Assembly (NCBI RefSeq): GCF_016786255.1 | Contig: NZ_JADMKT010000077.1 | Span: 1-64,000, forward strand | Source of the DNA: Robertkochia sediminum | GTDB lineage: Bacteria > Bacteroidota > Bacteroidia > Flavobacteriales > Flavobacteriaceae | DNA length: 64,000 bases | Direction of reading: 5' to 3' | Shown here: positions 17,696-26,962 of the stretch, one piece after another | Layout: each line of letters opens with the position of its first letter | Numbering within the stretch: the first letter of the stretch is position 1 | The notes under the pieces: generated by a model | What the model was told of the DNA's origin: nothing | Database searches by the model: none | What the model saw: the letters and a program-made list of their open reading frames with translations, nothing else | Translations under genes and position numbers: made by a program

Positions 17696-18226
17696 TTAAT
17701 CCATTAATTCATAAAGGTCTGCCTCTTCTGAGAGGTAGTTTTCCAGGAGTTGCTCGTCCAGCATATTTTCGGCCATGGTGAGTTCCATGAGCAGGGTGTC
17801 GTTAGCCTCTTCAATGAGAAATTGTTGAGGTATATCGAGGGCACCCTGATCCAGCAACCATTCGACGTCGGCCATTTGCAGATCGTCAAAGGTAATGGTG
17901 TTGTTTTCGGTAGACAGCACCCATGTTCCTGCGATCAATAGCGTCACCGCAGCTGCAATTCCTGCATATCGCCATAACTTTTGATGGAACGGAATAATCT
18001 TTGGGCTGTCTTCTTTTTCTTCTTTTTCTTCTTTGTTGATGCGGTCTGAAATACGTGCGCCGAGATCTTCGAAATACCCTTCGGGAAGGACAAAACCTTC
18101 CCGGTCCGGAAGATGATCTTCGGCATCTGCAAGCTCACGGCGCTCCCTGATACGATCCTCCAGATCGTTGAAGTAATCGTCGGGAAGCCTGAAGCCACTG
18201 TCTTTATGTGACGGATCCTTCTTCAT
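17696..18226 (-). CDS. Single-pass membrane anti-sigma-like protein
   Basis: 176 residues. The cytoplasmic N-terminal part carries two copies of a short motif (GFRLPDDYFNDLEDRI and GFVLPEGYFEDLGARI), then a basic stretch and one membrane helix near residues 88-105. An acidic periplasmic tail follows. It overlaps the sigma factor by 4 bases (ATGA), so the two are translationally coupled. The position after an ECF sigma gene and the topology suggest an anti-sigma role, but no known anti-sigma domain is seen. Confidence 0.75.
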   Translation of the reverse strand: MKKDPSHKDSGFRLPDDYFNDLEDRIRERRELADAEDHLPDREGFVLPEGYFEDLGARISDRINKEEKEEKEDSPKIIPFHQKLWRYAGIAAAVTLLIAGTWVLSTENNTITFDDLQMADVEWLLDQGALDIPQQFLIEEANDTLLMELTMAENMLDEQLLENYLSEEADLYELMD

Positions 18227-18765
18227 GGGGTATTTTTTAAATGAGCCTCGATCTTTTTCATTGCATGGTGGTAGGAGGCTTTCAGGGCGCCTACCGAGGT
18301 GTTGAGTACTTCAGAGATGTCGTCGTATTTCATATCTTCAAAGTACTTCATATTAAACACCAGTTGCTGTTTTTCGGGCAATGTGGCCAGGGCTTGTTGT
18401 AATTTTAGTTGTATCTGGTCGCCCTCAAAATACACGTCAGCCACGAGACTATTTGCCAATTGTGTTTTGTACTCCTCGTCTGAGATCTTCTTTTCGCGGG
18501 CCCTCTTCTTTAAAAAATTAAGGGCTTCATTGGAGGCAATGCGATACATCCATGAGTAAATGGCGCTTTCGCCCCTAAAATTTTCCAGGTTGCGGTATAC
18601 TTTGATAAAGGTGTTTTGCAGCACATCGTCGGTGTCGTCGTGGTTGAGTACGATTCGCCGGATGTGCCAGTACAATCGCTCCTGGTACGCGGTGACCAGG
18701 CGGGTAAATTCCCGTTCTCTGGTTTCCGGGTCCTTCAGGGCTGGTATGGAGATCTCATTGCTCAA
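18223..18765 (-). CDS. ECF-type RNA polymerase sigma factor
   Basis: 180 residues. Region 2 contains DDTDDVLQNTFIKVYRNLENF and the -10 recognition stretch SWMYRIASNEALNFLKK. Region 4 has LPEKQQLVFNMKYFEDMKYDDISEVLN with a helix-turn-helix. It heads an operon with a membrane anti-sigma-like protein and a periplasmic LTPEEAQ protein, a usual Bacteroidota envelope-stress layout. It is unrelated in context to the second sigma factor at 48997. Confidence 0.94.
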   Translation of the reverse strand: MSNEISIPALKDPETREREFTRLVTAYQERLYWHIRRIVLNHDDTDDVLQNTFIKVYRNLENFRGESAIYSWMYRIASNEALNFLKKRAREKKISDEEYKTQLANSLVADVYFEGDQIQLKLQQALATLPEKQQLVFNMKYFEDMKYDDISEVLNTSVGALKASYHHAMKKIEAHLKNTP

Positions 18766-18829
18766 ATGGGGCCTGCTTTACACCTAAGACTTGCATTTTG
18801 TCAAAAGGTTTAAAAAGGTATAAAAAAAA

Positions 18830-18848
18830 ATCCCGGTTTCCCCGGGAT
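18830..18848 (-). terminator. Terminator after the ABC exporter and its 3' repeats
   Basis: Stem ATCCCGG/CCGGGAT with a five-base loop, an A-run to the left and a T-run to the right. It could act in both directions. It ends the exporter transcript on the minus strand after the 17-bp repeats. Confidence 0.8.
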
Positions 18849-18852
18849 TCTT

Positions 18853-18954
18853 TTTAGTCGAACGATTCCATTCGTCGGACAATTTTATTAATGCGACAAT
18901 TGTATTCGTCGAACAATGGCATTAGTACGAAGAACGCATTAGTCGAAGGATTGC
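18853..18954 (-). repeat. Six degenerate 17-bp tandem repeats spanning a stop codon
   Basis: Six consecutive 17-base units (starts 18853, 18870, 18887, 18904, 18921, 18938), most beginning ATT on the plus strand and containing CGTCGAACAATGG-like sequence. The unit at 18938-18954 contains the last codons and stop of the ABC exporter. The other five lie in its 3' untranslated region before the terminator. This suggests that the end of the coding sequence was amplified and then diverged. Confidence 0.85.
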
Positions 18955-20762
18955 ATTTCGACCAGTTTTCGATACATATTCTTTGCGGCCAGCAGTTCTT
19001 CGTGACTTCCCTGCTCTACGATCTCTCCTTTTTGCATGACCACGATCTTGTCTGCATTCTGTATGGTCGAAAGCCTGTGGGCGATCACTATGGAGGTTCT
19101 GTTCTTCATCATATTCTCCAGGGCGGTCTGTACCAGCTTTTCGCTTTCGGTGTCCAGGGCCGAGGTTGCCTCGTCGAGGATCATGATCGGCGGATTCTTA
19201 AGAACGGCTCTGGCAATAGATAACCGCTGTTTTTGTCCGCCACTTAGCTTACCACCGGCATCCCCGATATTGGTGTCGAACTGGTTAGGGAGGTCCATGA
19301 TAAAGTCGTAGGCGTTGGCAATTTTGGCTGCCTCGATCACCTCTTCCATCGTGGCATCGGGTTTCCCGAGCTTGATGTTGTTAGCCACCGTGTCGTTGAA
19401 CAGGATGCTGTCCTGGGTAACGATCCCCATGAGTCCGCGAAGGCTGTTCAGGGTGAGGTCCCTGATGTCTGTATTGTCTATCTTAATGGCACCGTTGTTC
19501 ACATCGTAAAAACGGGTTACTAGGTTTGCGATCGTACTTTTACCACTACCGGATTGCCCCACCAGGGCTACAGTGCTTCCCTTTGGAATATCAAGGCTGA
19601 AGTCTTTGAGCACGAGTTCGTCTTCGTATCCAAAATTGATCTGCTCCAGGCTGATCTTTTCATCGAACGTTTCTTTTACGATGGCATTAGGTGCATCTGC
19701 GATCTTATTTTCGGTTTCGAGGATCTCCAGTACCCGTTCTGCTGCTGCGTTACCCTTTTTAACCCCATAAGAAGCCTTGCTGATCGATTTTGCCGGCGTA
19801 AGGATGTTGTACGCAAGCCCCATATAGGCAATGAACGAAGAAGCGTCCAGGCTCTTGTCTACCAATACCATTTTACCACCAAACCACAGGAGGATCCCGA
19901 TCACCAGGATCCCGAGGAATTCACTGGTGGGGGAGGCCAGGTTCTGACGGTTAAGCAGGCTGTTGGAAAACCTGAAAAAACGGTCTGTAGAGTCGTCGAA
20001 CTTTTCGTTAAAACGCTTTTCAGCATTAAAGGCTTTGATCACTCGCAATCCGCCAAGGGTTTCCTCGATGATCGATAGAAAATGCCCTTGTTCCTGCTGT
20101 ACCTTGTCTGACTTTCGCTTCAGCGATTTCCCGATCCTCGAGATCAGCATCCCTGAGATAGGGATAAAGATAAATACGAAAAGGGTGAGCTTGGTGCTTA
20201 TCCCGAACATCACGATGATCGTGAAGAGAATGGTAAGCGGCTCCCTTACGATGAGCTCCAGGATCGACAGGAAGGAATGCTGGATCTCAAGCACATCTGA
20301 GGTGATACGCGCGATCACATCGCCTTTGCGCTTTTCGGTATAAAAGGATACCGGTAGTTCCGTGATCTTTTTATACATCGCATTTCTGATGTCTCTCAAT
20401 ACTCCGTTACGCAAGAAGGTAATGAAGTACATGGCCGCATAGTTAAAGAAATTCTTCAAGAGGAACAGGGCGATCACCAGGCCGATCACCAGGACCAGGG
20501 CGATCATTTGATCGTCTCCGGCTACCTTGGTCACCTGGTAATTCAGGTAGTTTTGCAGGTAGTCTTTAGCCCCGCCGATGCCCGTGTAAACCGGTTTTTC
20601 GTAGGTGTGGTCGCTCTCTTTGAACAGTACGTCCAGCATAGGGATCAGGGCAACAAAGCTCAGTGCGCTGAATAATGCGTAAAGTATGTTAAAGAAAATG
20701 TTTAGAAACCCATAGTTACGGTATGGGGCGGCAAAGCGCAGTATCTTCTTGAAATAGTTCAT
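18939..20762 (-). CDS. ABC exporter, fused permease and ATPase (MsbA-like)
   Basis: 607 residues. Six membrane helices fill the first 310 residues. The ATPase domain follows with Walker A GQSGSGKST, signature LSGGQKQR and Walker B IMILDEATSALD. The half-transporter layout is that of MsbA-like lipid or drug exporters; substrate cannot be deduced. It is followed directly by 17-bp tandem repeats that include its stop codon. It lies 55 bp from the phosphohexomutase gene, but a terminator in between suggests a separate transcript. Confidence 0.94.
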   Translation of the reverse strand: MNYFKKILRFAAPYRNYGFLNIFFNILYALFSALSFVALIPMLDVLFKESDHTYEKPVYTGIGGAKDYLQNYLNYQVTKVAGDDQMIALVLVIGLVIALFLLKNFFNYAAMYFITFLRNGVLRDIRNAMYKKITELPVSFYTEKRKGDVIARITSDVLEIQHSFLSILELIVREPLTILFTIIVMFGISTKLTLFVFIFIPISGMLISRIGKSLKRKSDKVQQEQGHFLSIIEETLGGLRVIKAFNAEKRFNEKFDDSTDRFFRFSNSLLNRQNLASPTSEFLGILVIGILLWFGGKMVLVDKSLDASSFIAYMGLAYNILTPAKSISKASYGVKKGNAAAERVLEILETENKIADAPNAIVKETFDEKISLEQINFGYEDELVLKDFSLDIPKGSTVALVGQSGSGKSTIANLVTRFYDVNNGAIKIDNTDIRDLTLNSLRGLMGIVTQDSILFNDTVANNIKLGKPDATMEEVIEAAKIANAYDFIMDLPNQFDTNIGDAGGKLSGGQKQRLSIARAVLKNPPIMILDEATSALDTESEKLVQTALENMMKNRTSIVIAHRLSTIQNADKIVVMQKGEIVEQGSHEELLAAKNMYRKLVEMQSFD

Positions 20763-20789
20763 CTAAGGTTATCCTTCTTAATGGAAAAT

Positions 20790-20808
20790 GCCCGCCGGAA
20801 AGGCGGGC
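20790..20808 (-). terminator. Terminator of the phosphohexomutase gene
   Basis: Perfect stem GCCCGCC/GGCGGGC with a five-base loop, followed on the minus strand by ATTTTCC. It lies 8 bases after the mutase stop. Confidence 0.8.
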
Positions 20809-20816
20809 TTTAATGT

Positions 20817-22541
20817 TTAGTTCAGGTCCAATTGCTTTAATATGGCGTCCAGTTTCTCGTCGAGACCCTGCTCCTTGGCAGGACATTCGTCGGTACTGTC
20901 TACCGTGGTATTGGCACTAAAATAGAATTTGATCTTCGGCTCGGTACCACTTGGCCTCGCAGCCATTTTGGTCCCGTTCTCAGTGTAGTATATCAATACG
21001 TTCGAAGCCGGGATATCCATTTTTTCTTCTTTGTTGCTTAACAGGTTGTAGGCGATAGAAGAGGCGTAGTCTTCGATGCGTACGACTTTTTCTCCTGCCA
21101 GCTCTTTCACCGGATTCTCGCGGAGGTCGATCATGATCTGTTTGATCTCCTGGGCACCGCTGATCCCTTTTTTGGTGATCGACACCAGGCGCTCTTTATA
21201 GAGTCCGAAATCGGCGTAGCACTTGAGGAGTTCGTTGTAGAAGGAACTACCGTCGGCCTTGGCCTGAGCTGCGATCTCACAGGCGAGGAGGGAAGCAGTA
21301 ACGGCATCCTTGTCGCGAACGAATTCACCAACCATATAACCAAAGCTCTCTTCTCCACCCCCGATAAAATCGAGTTCCGGAAAATCCTTGATCATTTTAG
21401 CGATCCATTTAAATCCGGTAAGGCCTTCCTTGTATTCCACACCGTAGGCTTCTGCAAGTTTGGCCATCATTGGGGTCGATACGATGGTCGATGCGATGAA
21501 TTCTTTACCGTTAATACGACCTTCTTTCTTCCAGAGCTCTAGCAAAAAGCGGGTCATCAGGATCATGGTCTGGTTTCCGTTCAGCAAGGTCATGTTCCCG
21601 TCGTTATCACGTACAGCAATTCCAAGGCGGTCACTGTCAGGGTCTGTTCCGATCACCATGTCGGCGTCCAGAGACTCTGCCTTCTCCATGGCCATGGCAA
21701 GGGCTTCCGGCTCTTCAGGGTTAGGCGACTTCACCGTTGGGAAATCCCCGTCGGGTTTCGCTTGCTCCTCTACGATATGCACCTGGGTGTATCCTGCTCT
21801 TTTGAGGACCTCAGGGATCGCGGTGATCGAAGTCCCATGGAGGGAGGTAAATACGATCTTCAGGTCTTCACGGCCATCGGCATTGATGGTACCATTCTTA
21901 ACAGAGGCGTTAAAAAAGGCTTCGTCAACATCCTTGTCGATCAATTCGATAAGGCCTTCCTGAGCGTCTAGCTTGATATCGGTGAAGTCGATCGATTCGA
22001 TCTCTTCAATGATCTCTTTGTCTTGAGGTGGAACGATCTGTCCGCCATCGGTCCAGTATACCTTATAACCGTTGTATTCCGGCGGATTGTGAGATGCGGT
22101 GAGTACCACCCCACAGTGGCAGTTGAGGTGTTTAACAGCAAAAGAAAGCTCGGGAGTAGCACGAAGCTCCGAGAACAGGAATACCTTGATCCCGTTAGCG
22201 GCAAATACTTCGGCAACCACCCTGGCAAGTGTGTCACTGTTGTGACGGCAGTCGTATGCTATGGCTACCCTGAGTTCTTCTCCCGGGTAAGTCGTTTTAA
22301 GGTAGTTGCTCAGTCCCTGGGTGTTCTTCCCGAGGGTATATTTGTTGATACGGTTGGTTCCAACGCCCATGGTACCGCGCATACCTCCGGTTCCGAATTC
22401 GAGGTCTTTGTAAAAAGACTCCTTGAGCTCTTCAATATTGTGATCTAAAAGACCCTGTACTTCATTTCGGGTAGCTTCATCAAAAAAGGCGCCTGTCCAC
22501 GCCGAAGCTTTTTTCCTGATATCTTCGATGGTGATCTCCAT
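20817..22541 (-). CDS. Phosphoglucomutase / phosphomannomutase family enzyme
   Basis: 574 residues from the ATG at 22541 (MEITIEDIRKK); an upstream in-frame start lacks support. It interconverts hexose 1- and 6-phosphates through a phosphoserine. Motifs are LTASHNPPEYNGYKV (active Ser), GTDPDSDRLGIA (magnesium loop), GGEESFGYM (sugar specificity) and RPSGTEPKIKFYF (phosphate binding). The length fits the large alpha-phosphohexomutases (PgcA-like) of Firmicutes and Bacteroidota. It is probably co-transcribed with the upstream glycosyltransferase, 58 bp away. Confidence 0.94.
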   Translation of the reverse strand: MEITIEDIRKKASAWTGAFFDEATRNEVQGLLDHNIEELKESFYKDLEFGTGGMRGTMGVGTNRINKYTLGKNTQGLSNYLKTTYPGEELRVAIAYDCRHNSDTLARVVAEVFAANGIKVFLFSELRATPELSFAVKHLNCHCGVVLTASHNPPEYNGYKVYWTDGGQIVPPQDKEIIEEIESIDFTDIKLDAQEGLIELIDKDVDEAFFNASVKNGTINADGREDLKIVFTSLHGTSITAIPEVLKRAGYTQVHIVEEQAKPDGDFPTVKSPNPEEPEALAMAMEKAESLDADMVIGTDPDSDRLGIAVRDNDGNMTLLNGNQTMILMTRFLLELWKKEGRINGKEFIASTIVSTPMMAKLAEAYGVEYKEGLTGFKWIAKMIKDFPELDFIGGGEESFGYMVGEFVRDKDAVTASLLACEIAAQAKADGSSFYNELLKCYADFGLYKERLVSITKKGISGAQEIKQIMIDLRENPVKELAGEKVVRIEDYASSIAYNLLSNKEEKMDIPASNVLIYYTENGTKMAARPSGTEPKIKFYFSANTTVDSTDECPAKEQGLDEKLDAILKQLDLN

Positions 22542-22599
22542 GTATACAAAATTTATGCAAAGGTAGTAAGAATGGTCGCTCTGCGCCATTTTTTTTGGC

Positions 22600-23550
22600 C
22601 TATTCCATGTTGATGCGCTGGGCAACCTTGTAGCGCTGTTCTTCTTTGCGATACCTGAGGATCAACTCTCCAAGGAATCCTGCGATAAACAGCTGCGTAC
22701 CAATGATCATGGCGGTAAGAGCAATAAAGAATTGCGGTCGTTCGGTAATGAGTCTTCCGTAGGGGTTAATGAATAATTTGTCTACACCCAGGTAGGTGGC
22801 AAAGGCAAAGCCTATAATAAACATGACTACCCCGAGTGCCCCGAACAAATGCATGGGCTGGCGTCCGAATTTAGATATGAACCAGATGGTGATCAGGTCC
22901 AGGAAGCCATTGATAAAGCGTTCCATCCCGAATTTTGTACTTCCGTACTTTCGTGCCTGGTGTTGTACCACCTTTTCGGTGATATTTCCGAAACCGGCAT
23001 TTTTAGCCAGTACCGGAATGTAGCGGTGCATCTCGCCGTGCACATCGATGTTCTTGATCACCTCGTTGCGATAGGCTTTGAGTCCGCAATTAAAATCGTT
23101 GAGTTTAACCCCGGAGGTCTTTCGCGCCGCCCAGTTAAAGAGTTTAGAAGGCATGTTCTTGGCGATCACCGAATCGTATCGCTTTTTCTTCCATCCAGAT
23201 ACCAGGTCGTACCGATCGTTGACGATCATCTCATAGAGTTCGGGGATCTCGTCCGGATTGTCCTGGAGGTCGGCGTCCATAGTGATCACCACCTCCCCGG
23301 CGGCATGGGCAAAACCGGCGTGTAAGGCTTGCGATTTCCCGTAGTTGCGCAAAAAGCGAATGCCTTTTACTTCAGGATGGGTGTTCGAAAGGGCTTCGAT
23401 GGTATTCCAGGAGCCGTCGGTGCTCCCATCGTCTATAAAGATGACCTCATAAGAAAAATGATTGGACCGCATGACGCCGGCGATCCAATCATAGAGTTCG
23501 TTGAGTGATTCCTTTTCGTTAAGTAGTGGTATAACTACTGATATGTCCAT
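22600..23550 (-). CDS. GT2 glycosyltransferase, polyprenyl-phosphate type
   Basis: 316 residues. The GT-A domain begins at the N-terminus (SVVIPLLNEKESL), with the nucleotide/metal region VIFIDDGSTDGSW and TMDADLQDNPDEIPE, and QARKYGSTKFGMERF further on. Two membrane helices follow near residues 235-255 and 270-295. The layout is that of DPM1/ArnC/GtrB-like enzymes that move a sugar from a nucleotide donor to a polyprenyl phosphate carrier. Sugar and acceptor are not deducible. Neighbours are a hexomutase and a DUF4199 membrane protein. Confidence 0.93.
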   Translation of the reverse strand: MDISVVIPLLNEKESLNELYDWIAGVMRSNHFSYEVIFIDDGSTDGSWNTIEALSNTHPEVKGIRFLRNYGKSQALHAGFAHAAGEVVITMDADLQDNPDEIPELYEMIVNDRYDLVSGWKKKRYDSVIAKNMPSKLFNWAARKTSGVKLNDFNCGLKAYRNEVIKNIDVHGEMHRYIPVLAKNAGFGNITEKVVQHQARKYGSTKFGMERFINGFLDLITIWFISKFGRQPMHLFGALGVVMFIIGFAFATYLGVDKLFINPYGRLITERPQFFIALTAMIIGTQLFIAGFLGELILRYRKEEQRYKVAQRINME

Positions 23551-23585
23551 AATTTGAGGGTAGGTGTAAGGCTCAAAGATAGGAA

Positions 23586-24104
23586 TTAGTAATCACTTTG
23601 TGTTTTTTTCATGACCAGGGCAGGGATCAGAGACAGCACGAATCCAAGGAAGATACTTCCGATCAGTCCGAAGGCTGCCTGTATCCAGGGAGCCTGGAAT
23701 TTCTTAGCCATTTCGAGGTTGGCATCGATCTGCTCTTTGTTCAATCCCTGTTCTACGAATTGGGCTTCAGCAACCTGCATGGCCTTGGCAGACATCTCAG
23801 GGTCGATCACATTGCTGAGTATTAAATTGAAAAGGATCCCGATAATTCCGCCAATAAGCGCAGTACCGACACCTAGTTTCAATCCTTCGGCAAACGACAT
23901 ATAACCGCCGTTCGCTTTTTTAAAGCCGAGCATGACAGCAATGATCACCGCAAGTGTTATTGCGACACTAACAACACCGATAGCGATTCCGCCCTGGTAG
24001 TGCATGTCCATAAAGTACAGCATGAGACCGAAGGTGATACTAATGGCTCCTAAGATGATTCCGTAGTTAAGAGCGAATTTGCCTGTTTTTGGTTTTTGTT
24101 CCAT
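23586..24104 (-). CDS. DUF4199 membrane protein
   Basis: 172 residues with four predicted membrane helices at roughly 15-33, 40-60, 78-98 and 142-165, and a charged loop near 105-135. The Bacteroidota-restricted family DUF4199 has this size, topology and the GYMSFAEGLKLGVG motif. Function is unknown. In flavobacteria it commonly stands upstream of a GT2 glycosyltransferase, as here. Confidence 0.88.
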   Translation of the reverse strand: MEQKPKTGKFALNYGIILGAISITFGLMLYFMDMHYQGGIAIGVVSVAITLAVIIAVMLGFKKANGGYMSFAEGLKLGVGTALIGGIIGILFNLILSNVIDPEMSAKAMQVAEAQFVEQGLNKEQIDANLEMAKKFQAPWIQAAFGLIGSIFLGFVLSLIPALVMKKTQSDY

Positions 24105-24201
24105 TGAAATATGATTATTTTTGTTGGGTTAGTATGTGTAGCGTCAAAATTGTTACACTAACGAATTTAGGAATTACTTTTAAATTTTTAGTCATCTATA
24201 G

Positions 24202-24231
24202 TTGGTTATCTAAAATAATTCTCTAAATTTG
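24202..24231 (+). promoter_or_regulatory. Promoter of rpmE2
   Basis: -33-like TTGG at 24202-24205 and a perfect -7 box TAAATTTG at 24224-24231, separated by 18 bases. The start codon is 37 bases further on. Confidence 0.7.
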
Positions 24232-24268
24232 CACCTCGAAAAAATTCTGAAGTTTAAAGTACACGACG

Positions 24269-24523
24269 ATGAAAAAAGGTATACATCCGGAAAATTATAG
24301 ATTAGTAGCATTCAAAGATATGTCTAACGAAGACGTATTTCTTACTAAGTCTACTGCAGAGACCAAAGAGACGATTGAGGTAGATGGTGTTGAGTACCCA
24401 TTGGTTAAACTGGAGATCTCAAGATCATCGCATCCTTACTACACCGGTAAATCTAAATTGGTTGATACTGCCGGACGTATCGATAAGTTCAAAAACAAAT
24501 ACGCCAAGTTCAAGAAGAAGTAA
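24269..24523 (+). CDS. rpmE2: 50S ribosomal protein L31, type B
   Basis: 84 residues. It starts [20 protein letters not shown] and contains [22 protein letters not shown], the typical L31 core. The length and the absence of the zinc-binding CxxC cysteines identify the zinc-free type B form. It is monocistronic, with a clear Bacteroidota promoter and a strong terminator. Confidence 0.97.
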   Translation: MKKGIHPENYRLVAFKDMSNEDVFLTKSTAETKETIEVDGVEYPLVKLEISRSSHPYYTGKSKLVDTAGRIDKFKNKYAKFKKK

Positions 24524-24549
24524 TTCTGGCGTGTACCATACATATAAGA

Positions 24550-24580
24550 CCTCTGAGATCCTGATCTCAGGGGTTTTTTT
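24550..24580 (+). terminator. Terminator of rpmE2
   Basis: An 11-bp stem (CCTCTGAGATC/GATCTCAGGGG, one T-G pair) with a CT loop, followed by seven T. Confidence 0.9.
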
Positions 24581-24689
24581 ATTTCCATCATTTCAACGCG
24601 ATTTATCGTTCTTATTAGAATCTACGTCTTTGTTAGGCGGGATTCTTTTGTTAAATAGCTTAAATTTAAACAGTTAAACGGCGATCCAG

Positions 24690-25865
24690 ATGAATTACAT
24701 ACTCTTTGACGGACCAGTAAGAAACAGTTTGCTTCCTTTTACCTTTACCAGGCCGGTGGCCGATATTCGCGTTGGTGTACGAACCATTCGTGAAAAATGG
24801 GAGGCTTATTTGGGAAGTACGACCACTACGGTCACTGAAGATTATCTCACCGACCTTTTTCCTATGGTTGAGATGGATGCCAATGTGCTCATTAATGCTT
24901 CGTTCCTTCCGGATGAAGAGCTCGTTGCCCTGATCAAAGCATTGGGGCCGGGAGAGGCTGTGTTCGCCGATGATGAGGTGATCGCTTTTTATACTACCGG
25001 AGATCAGGAAGAAGTAGACCTGGAGTCGTACAAGGTTCTTGAGTATTCGGGATCTGCACTGCGAATTGAGCATACCTGGGATATCTTTTCTAAGAACGGC
25101 GAGGCGATCAAAGACGATTACGAATGGCTTACCCGCGATCGTAAGAGCGCACCCCTGTCTGATACCAATACGGTTATTGCGCCTGAAAATATCTTTATTG
25201 AAGAAGGGACAAAGGTCGAGTGCGCGATCCTTAACGCTTCGACAGGCCCTATCTACATCGGGAAGGACGCCGAGGTCATGGAGGGAAGCATGATTCGCGG
25301 TCCCTTTGCTCTTGGAGAAAACAGTACGGTGAAAATGGGAGCTAAGATCTATGGCCCTACCTCTACAGGGCCCTATTGTAAGATCGGGGGAGAACTTAAT
25401 AATGTGGTGCTCTTCGGATACTCCAATAAAGGGCACGACGGTTTCCTCGGAAATTCAGTCCTCGGGGAGTGGTGTAATATCGGTGCCGATTCCAATAATT
25501 CGAACCTCAAGAATAACTATGCCCCTGTGCGTTTGTGGGATTATGAAAGCCGACGTTTTGCACATACCGGATTGCAGTTTTGCGGACTCATGATGGGAGA
25601 TCACAGTAAGTGCGGGATCAATACCATGTTTAATACCGGTACCGTTATCGGGGTGAGTGCGAACATCTTTGGTAGTGGCTTTCCGAGAAACTTCATACCG
25701 AGCTTTTCGTGGGGTGGTGCCGCCGGATTTACCACCTTTAAACCGGAGAAAGCATTTGAAGCTGCCGAAGCGATGATGCAACGCAGAGGACTGTCACTTT
25801 CTGAGGAAGAGAAGACAATGCTTAGCGAGGTGTTCGAGCAGACGGCTACCTGGAGAAAATCCTGA
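24690..25865 (+). CDS. GlmU-family putative sugar-phosphate nucleotidyltransferase
   Basis: 391 residues. The N-terminal part is a reduced nucleotidyltransferase-like domain (ILFDGPVRNSLLPFTFTRPVADIR). The second half is a left-handed beta-helix with hexapeptide repeats (VIAPENIFIEEGTKVECAIL, IGKDAEVMEGSMIRGPFALGENS). It ends with CGINTMFNTGTVIGVSANIFG and RNFIPSFSWGG. This is the Bacteroidota GlmU-like family with an incomplete pyrophosphorylase motif. It may act on sugar phosphates in envelope synthesis, but the reaction has not been established to my knowledge. The assignment to family is firm. Confidence 0.88.
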   Translation: MNYILFDGPVRNSLLPFTFTRPVADIRVGVRTIREKWEAYLGSTTTTVTEDYLTDLFPMVEMDANVLINASFLPDEELVALIKALGPGEAVFADDEVIAFYTTGDQEEVDLESYKVLEYSGSALRIEHTWDIFSKNGEAIKDDYEWLTRDRKSAPLSDTNTVIAPENIFIEEGTKVECAILNASTGPIYIGKDAEVMEGSMIRGPFALGENSTVKMGAKIYGPTSTGPYCKIGGELNNVVLFGYSNKGHDGFLGNSVLGEWCNIGADSNNSNLKNNYAPVRLWDYESRRFAHTGLQFCGLMMGDHSKCGINTMFNTGTVIGVSANIFGSGFPRNFIPSFSWGGAAGFTTFKPEKAFEAAEAMMQRRGLSLSEEEKTMLSEVFEQTATWRKS

Positions 25866-26017
25866 GACGACCCGCGGGTCTGAATCCATATCAACATCAT
25901 TTTTCTCAAGCTTATCGGGCCATTTTTTGACGGCTTGTCGAAAAAATGGCGGGGAGTTATCCTTGTCTGTGGTGACTTTGTATCTTTAAATAATACTTTT
26001 ATTATTTTTCAGGCACC

Positions 26018-26710
26018 ATGCGGTCCTTTCTAACATCGTCTACAGGCTTTGCCGTGGCCTTTATGGTTGTGGTCTTTATCGATATCGTTCTGAGCAATTC
26101 AGAAGGTACTGTGGTGTATAGCCTGTTGTCTAAACTCGTACTTCTGGCCTTGTTGTTGCGCTACTTTGTGCCGCAAAGCAAAGGGCTGCACCCCGTAGAA
26201 AGGACATGCGCTATTATGGGGATGGTGAGCTTTAGTCTCGGAGCCATGCTCATTATGGTGAATAACGACCTCAATGTTATTGTAACGGGATTCCTACTGC
26301 TCATGACCGCCAAATTGTGTTACAGCTGTGCCTTTGTGTACACCATAAGTATCGATATCGACCGGCTTTTACCTTACCTGGTGTTCGTTACCCTGTATTC
26401 CCTGGTGGTGATCTACTTCCTTTATGACCTGCCGGAGCACGTTCCAGCATATCTCTTTTTGGTTACCGCATTGATCCTGTTAAAACTGGCCTATCTGCGC
26501 TATGAGCGGGTAGACCGGGTGAGTTTTACCAATGCCTTTTCCGGTGCTGCCATGATGTTAGTGGCAGAGACCATTCTTGTTTTCGACCGTTCTTTTGGGA
26601 CGTCAAGTCTTAGCGGTATGCTTATCGTTTTGCTTTTCTGGATGTCGCAATACCTTATGGCAAGTGGTTTGTTGATCGAGGGTAAAACCGCGCCTGCCGC
26701 CCTGCGCTGA
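26018..26710 (+). CDS. YhhN-like multipass membrane protein
   Basis: 230 residues with about eight membrane helices and very short loops. Size, topology and spaced motifs (SLGAMLIM, AKLCYSCAFVYTI, FSGAAMMLVAETILVFDRSF, WMSQYLMASGLL) fit the YhhN family, whose animal member TMEM86B is a lysoplasmalogenase. Enzyme activity in bacteria is uncertain. A -7-like TATCTTTA sits at 25981-25988, 29 bases before the start. The family call is moderate. Confidence 0.7.
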   Translation: MRSFLTSSTGFAVAFMVVVFIDIVLSNSEGTVVYSLLSKLVLLALLLRYFVPQSKGLHPVERTCAIMGMVSFSLGAMLIMVNNDLNVIVTGFLLLMTAKLCYSCAFVYTISIDIDRLLPYLVFVTLYSLVVIYFLYDLPEHVPAYLFLVTALILLKLAYLRYERVDRVSFTNAFSGAAMMLVAETILVFDRSFGTSSLSGMLIVLLFWMSQYLMASGLLIEGKTAPAALR

Positions 26711-26840
26711 TCATTTTTAGCTGTGCTTTTTCGTTGTCCGAACCTCCTGTGTATGTGCAGGGTAGGTAAAACGTTGAATAATAACCTGTTTAGTGGTTAA
26801 AAGGAGCTGTTTTAGGTTTTAACAAGAAAGAATTTGATTG

Positions 26841-26848
26841 TATATTTG
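26841..26848 (+). promoter_or_regulatory. -7 box upstream of mtaB
   Basis: TATATTTG, a perfect TAnnTTTG match, about 115 bases before the mtaB start. A matching -33 is weak (TTTT near 26818). The resulting leader would be long but shows no recognised structure. Confidence 0.45.
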
Positions 26849-26962
26849 TACGCTTTTTTCAAAGGCCTGTAACCTGCGGTTTTGTGCTCCCGGTATTGTG
26901 GAGAACTCGGTTGAAAGGGTGTATGTAAAAAGATAGATCAGAATATAACAGGGAAACTGTTT

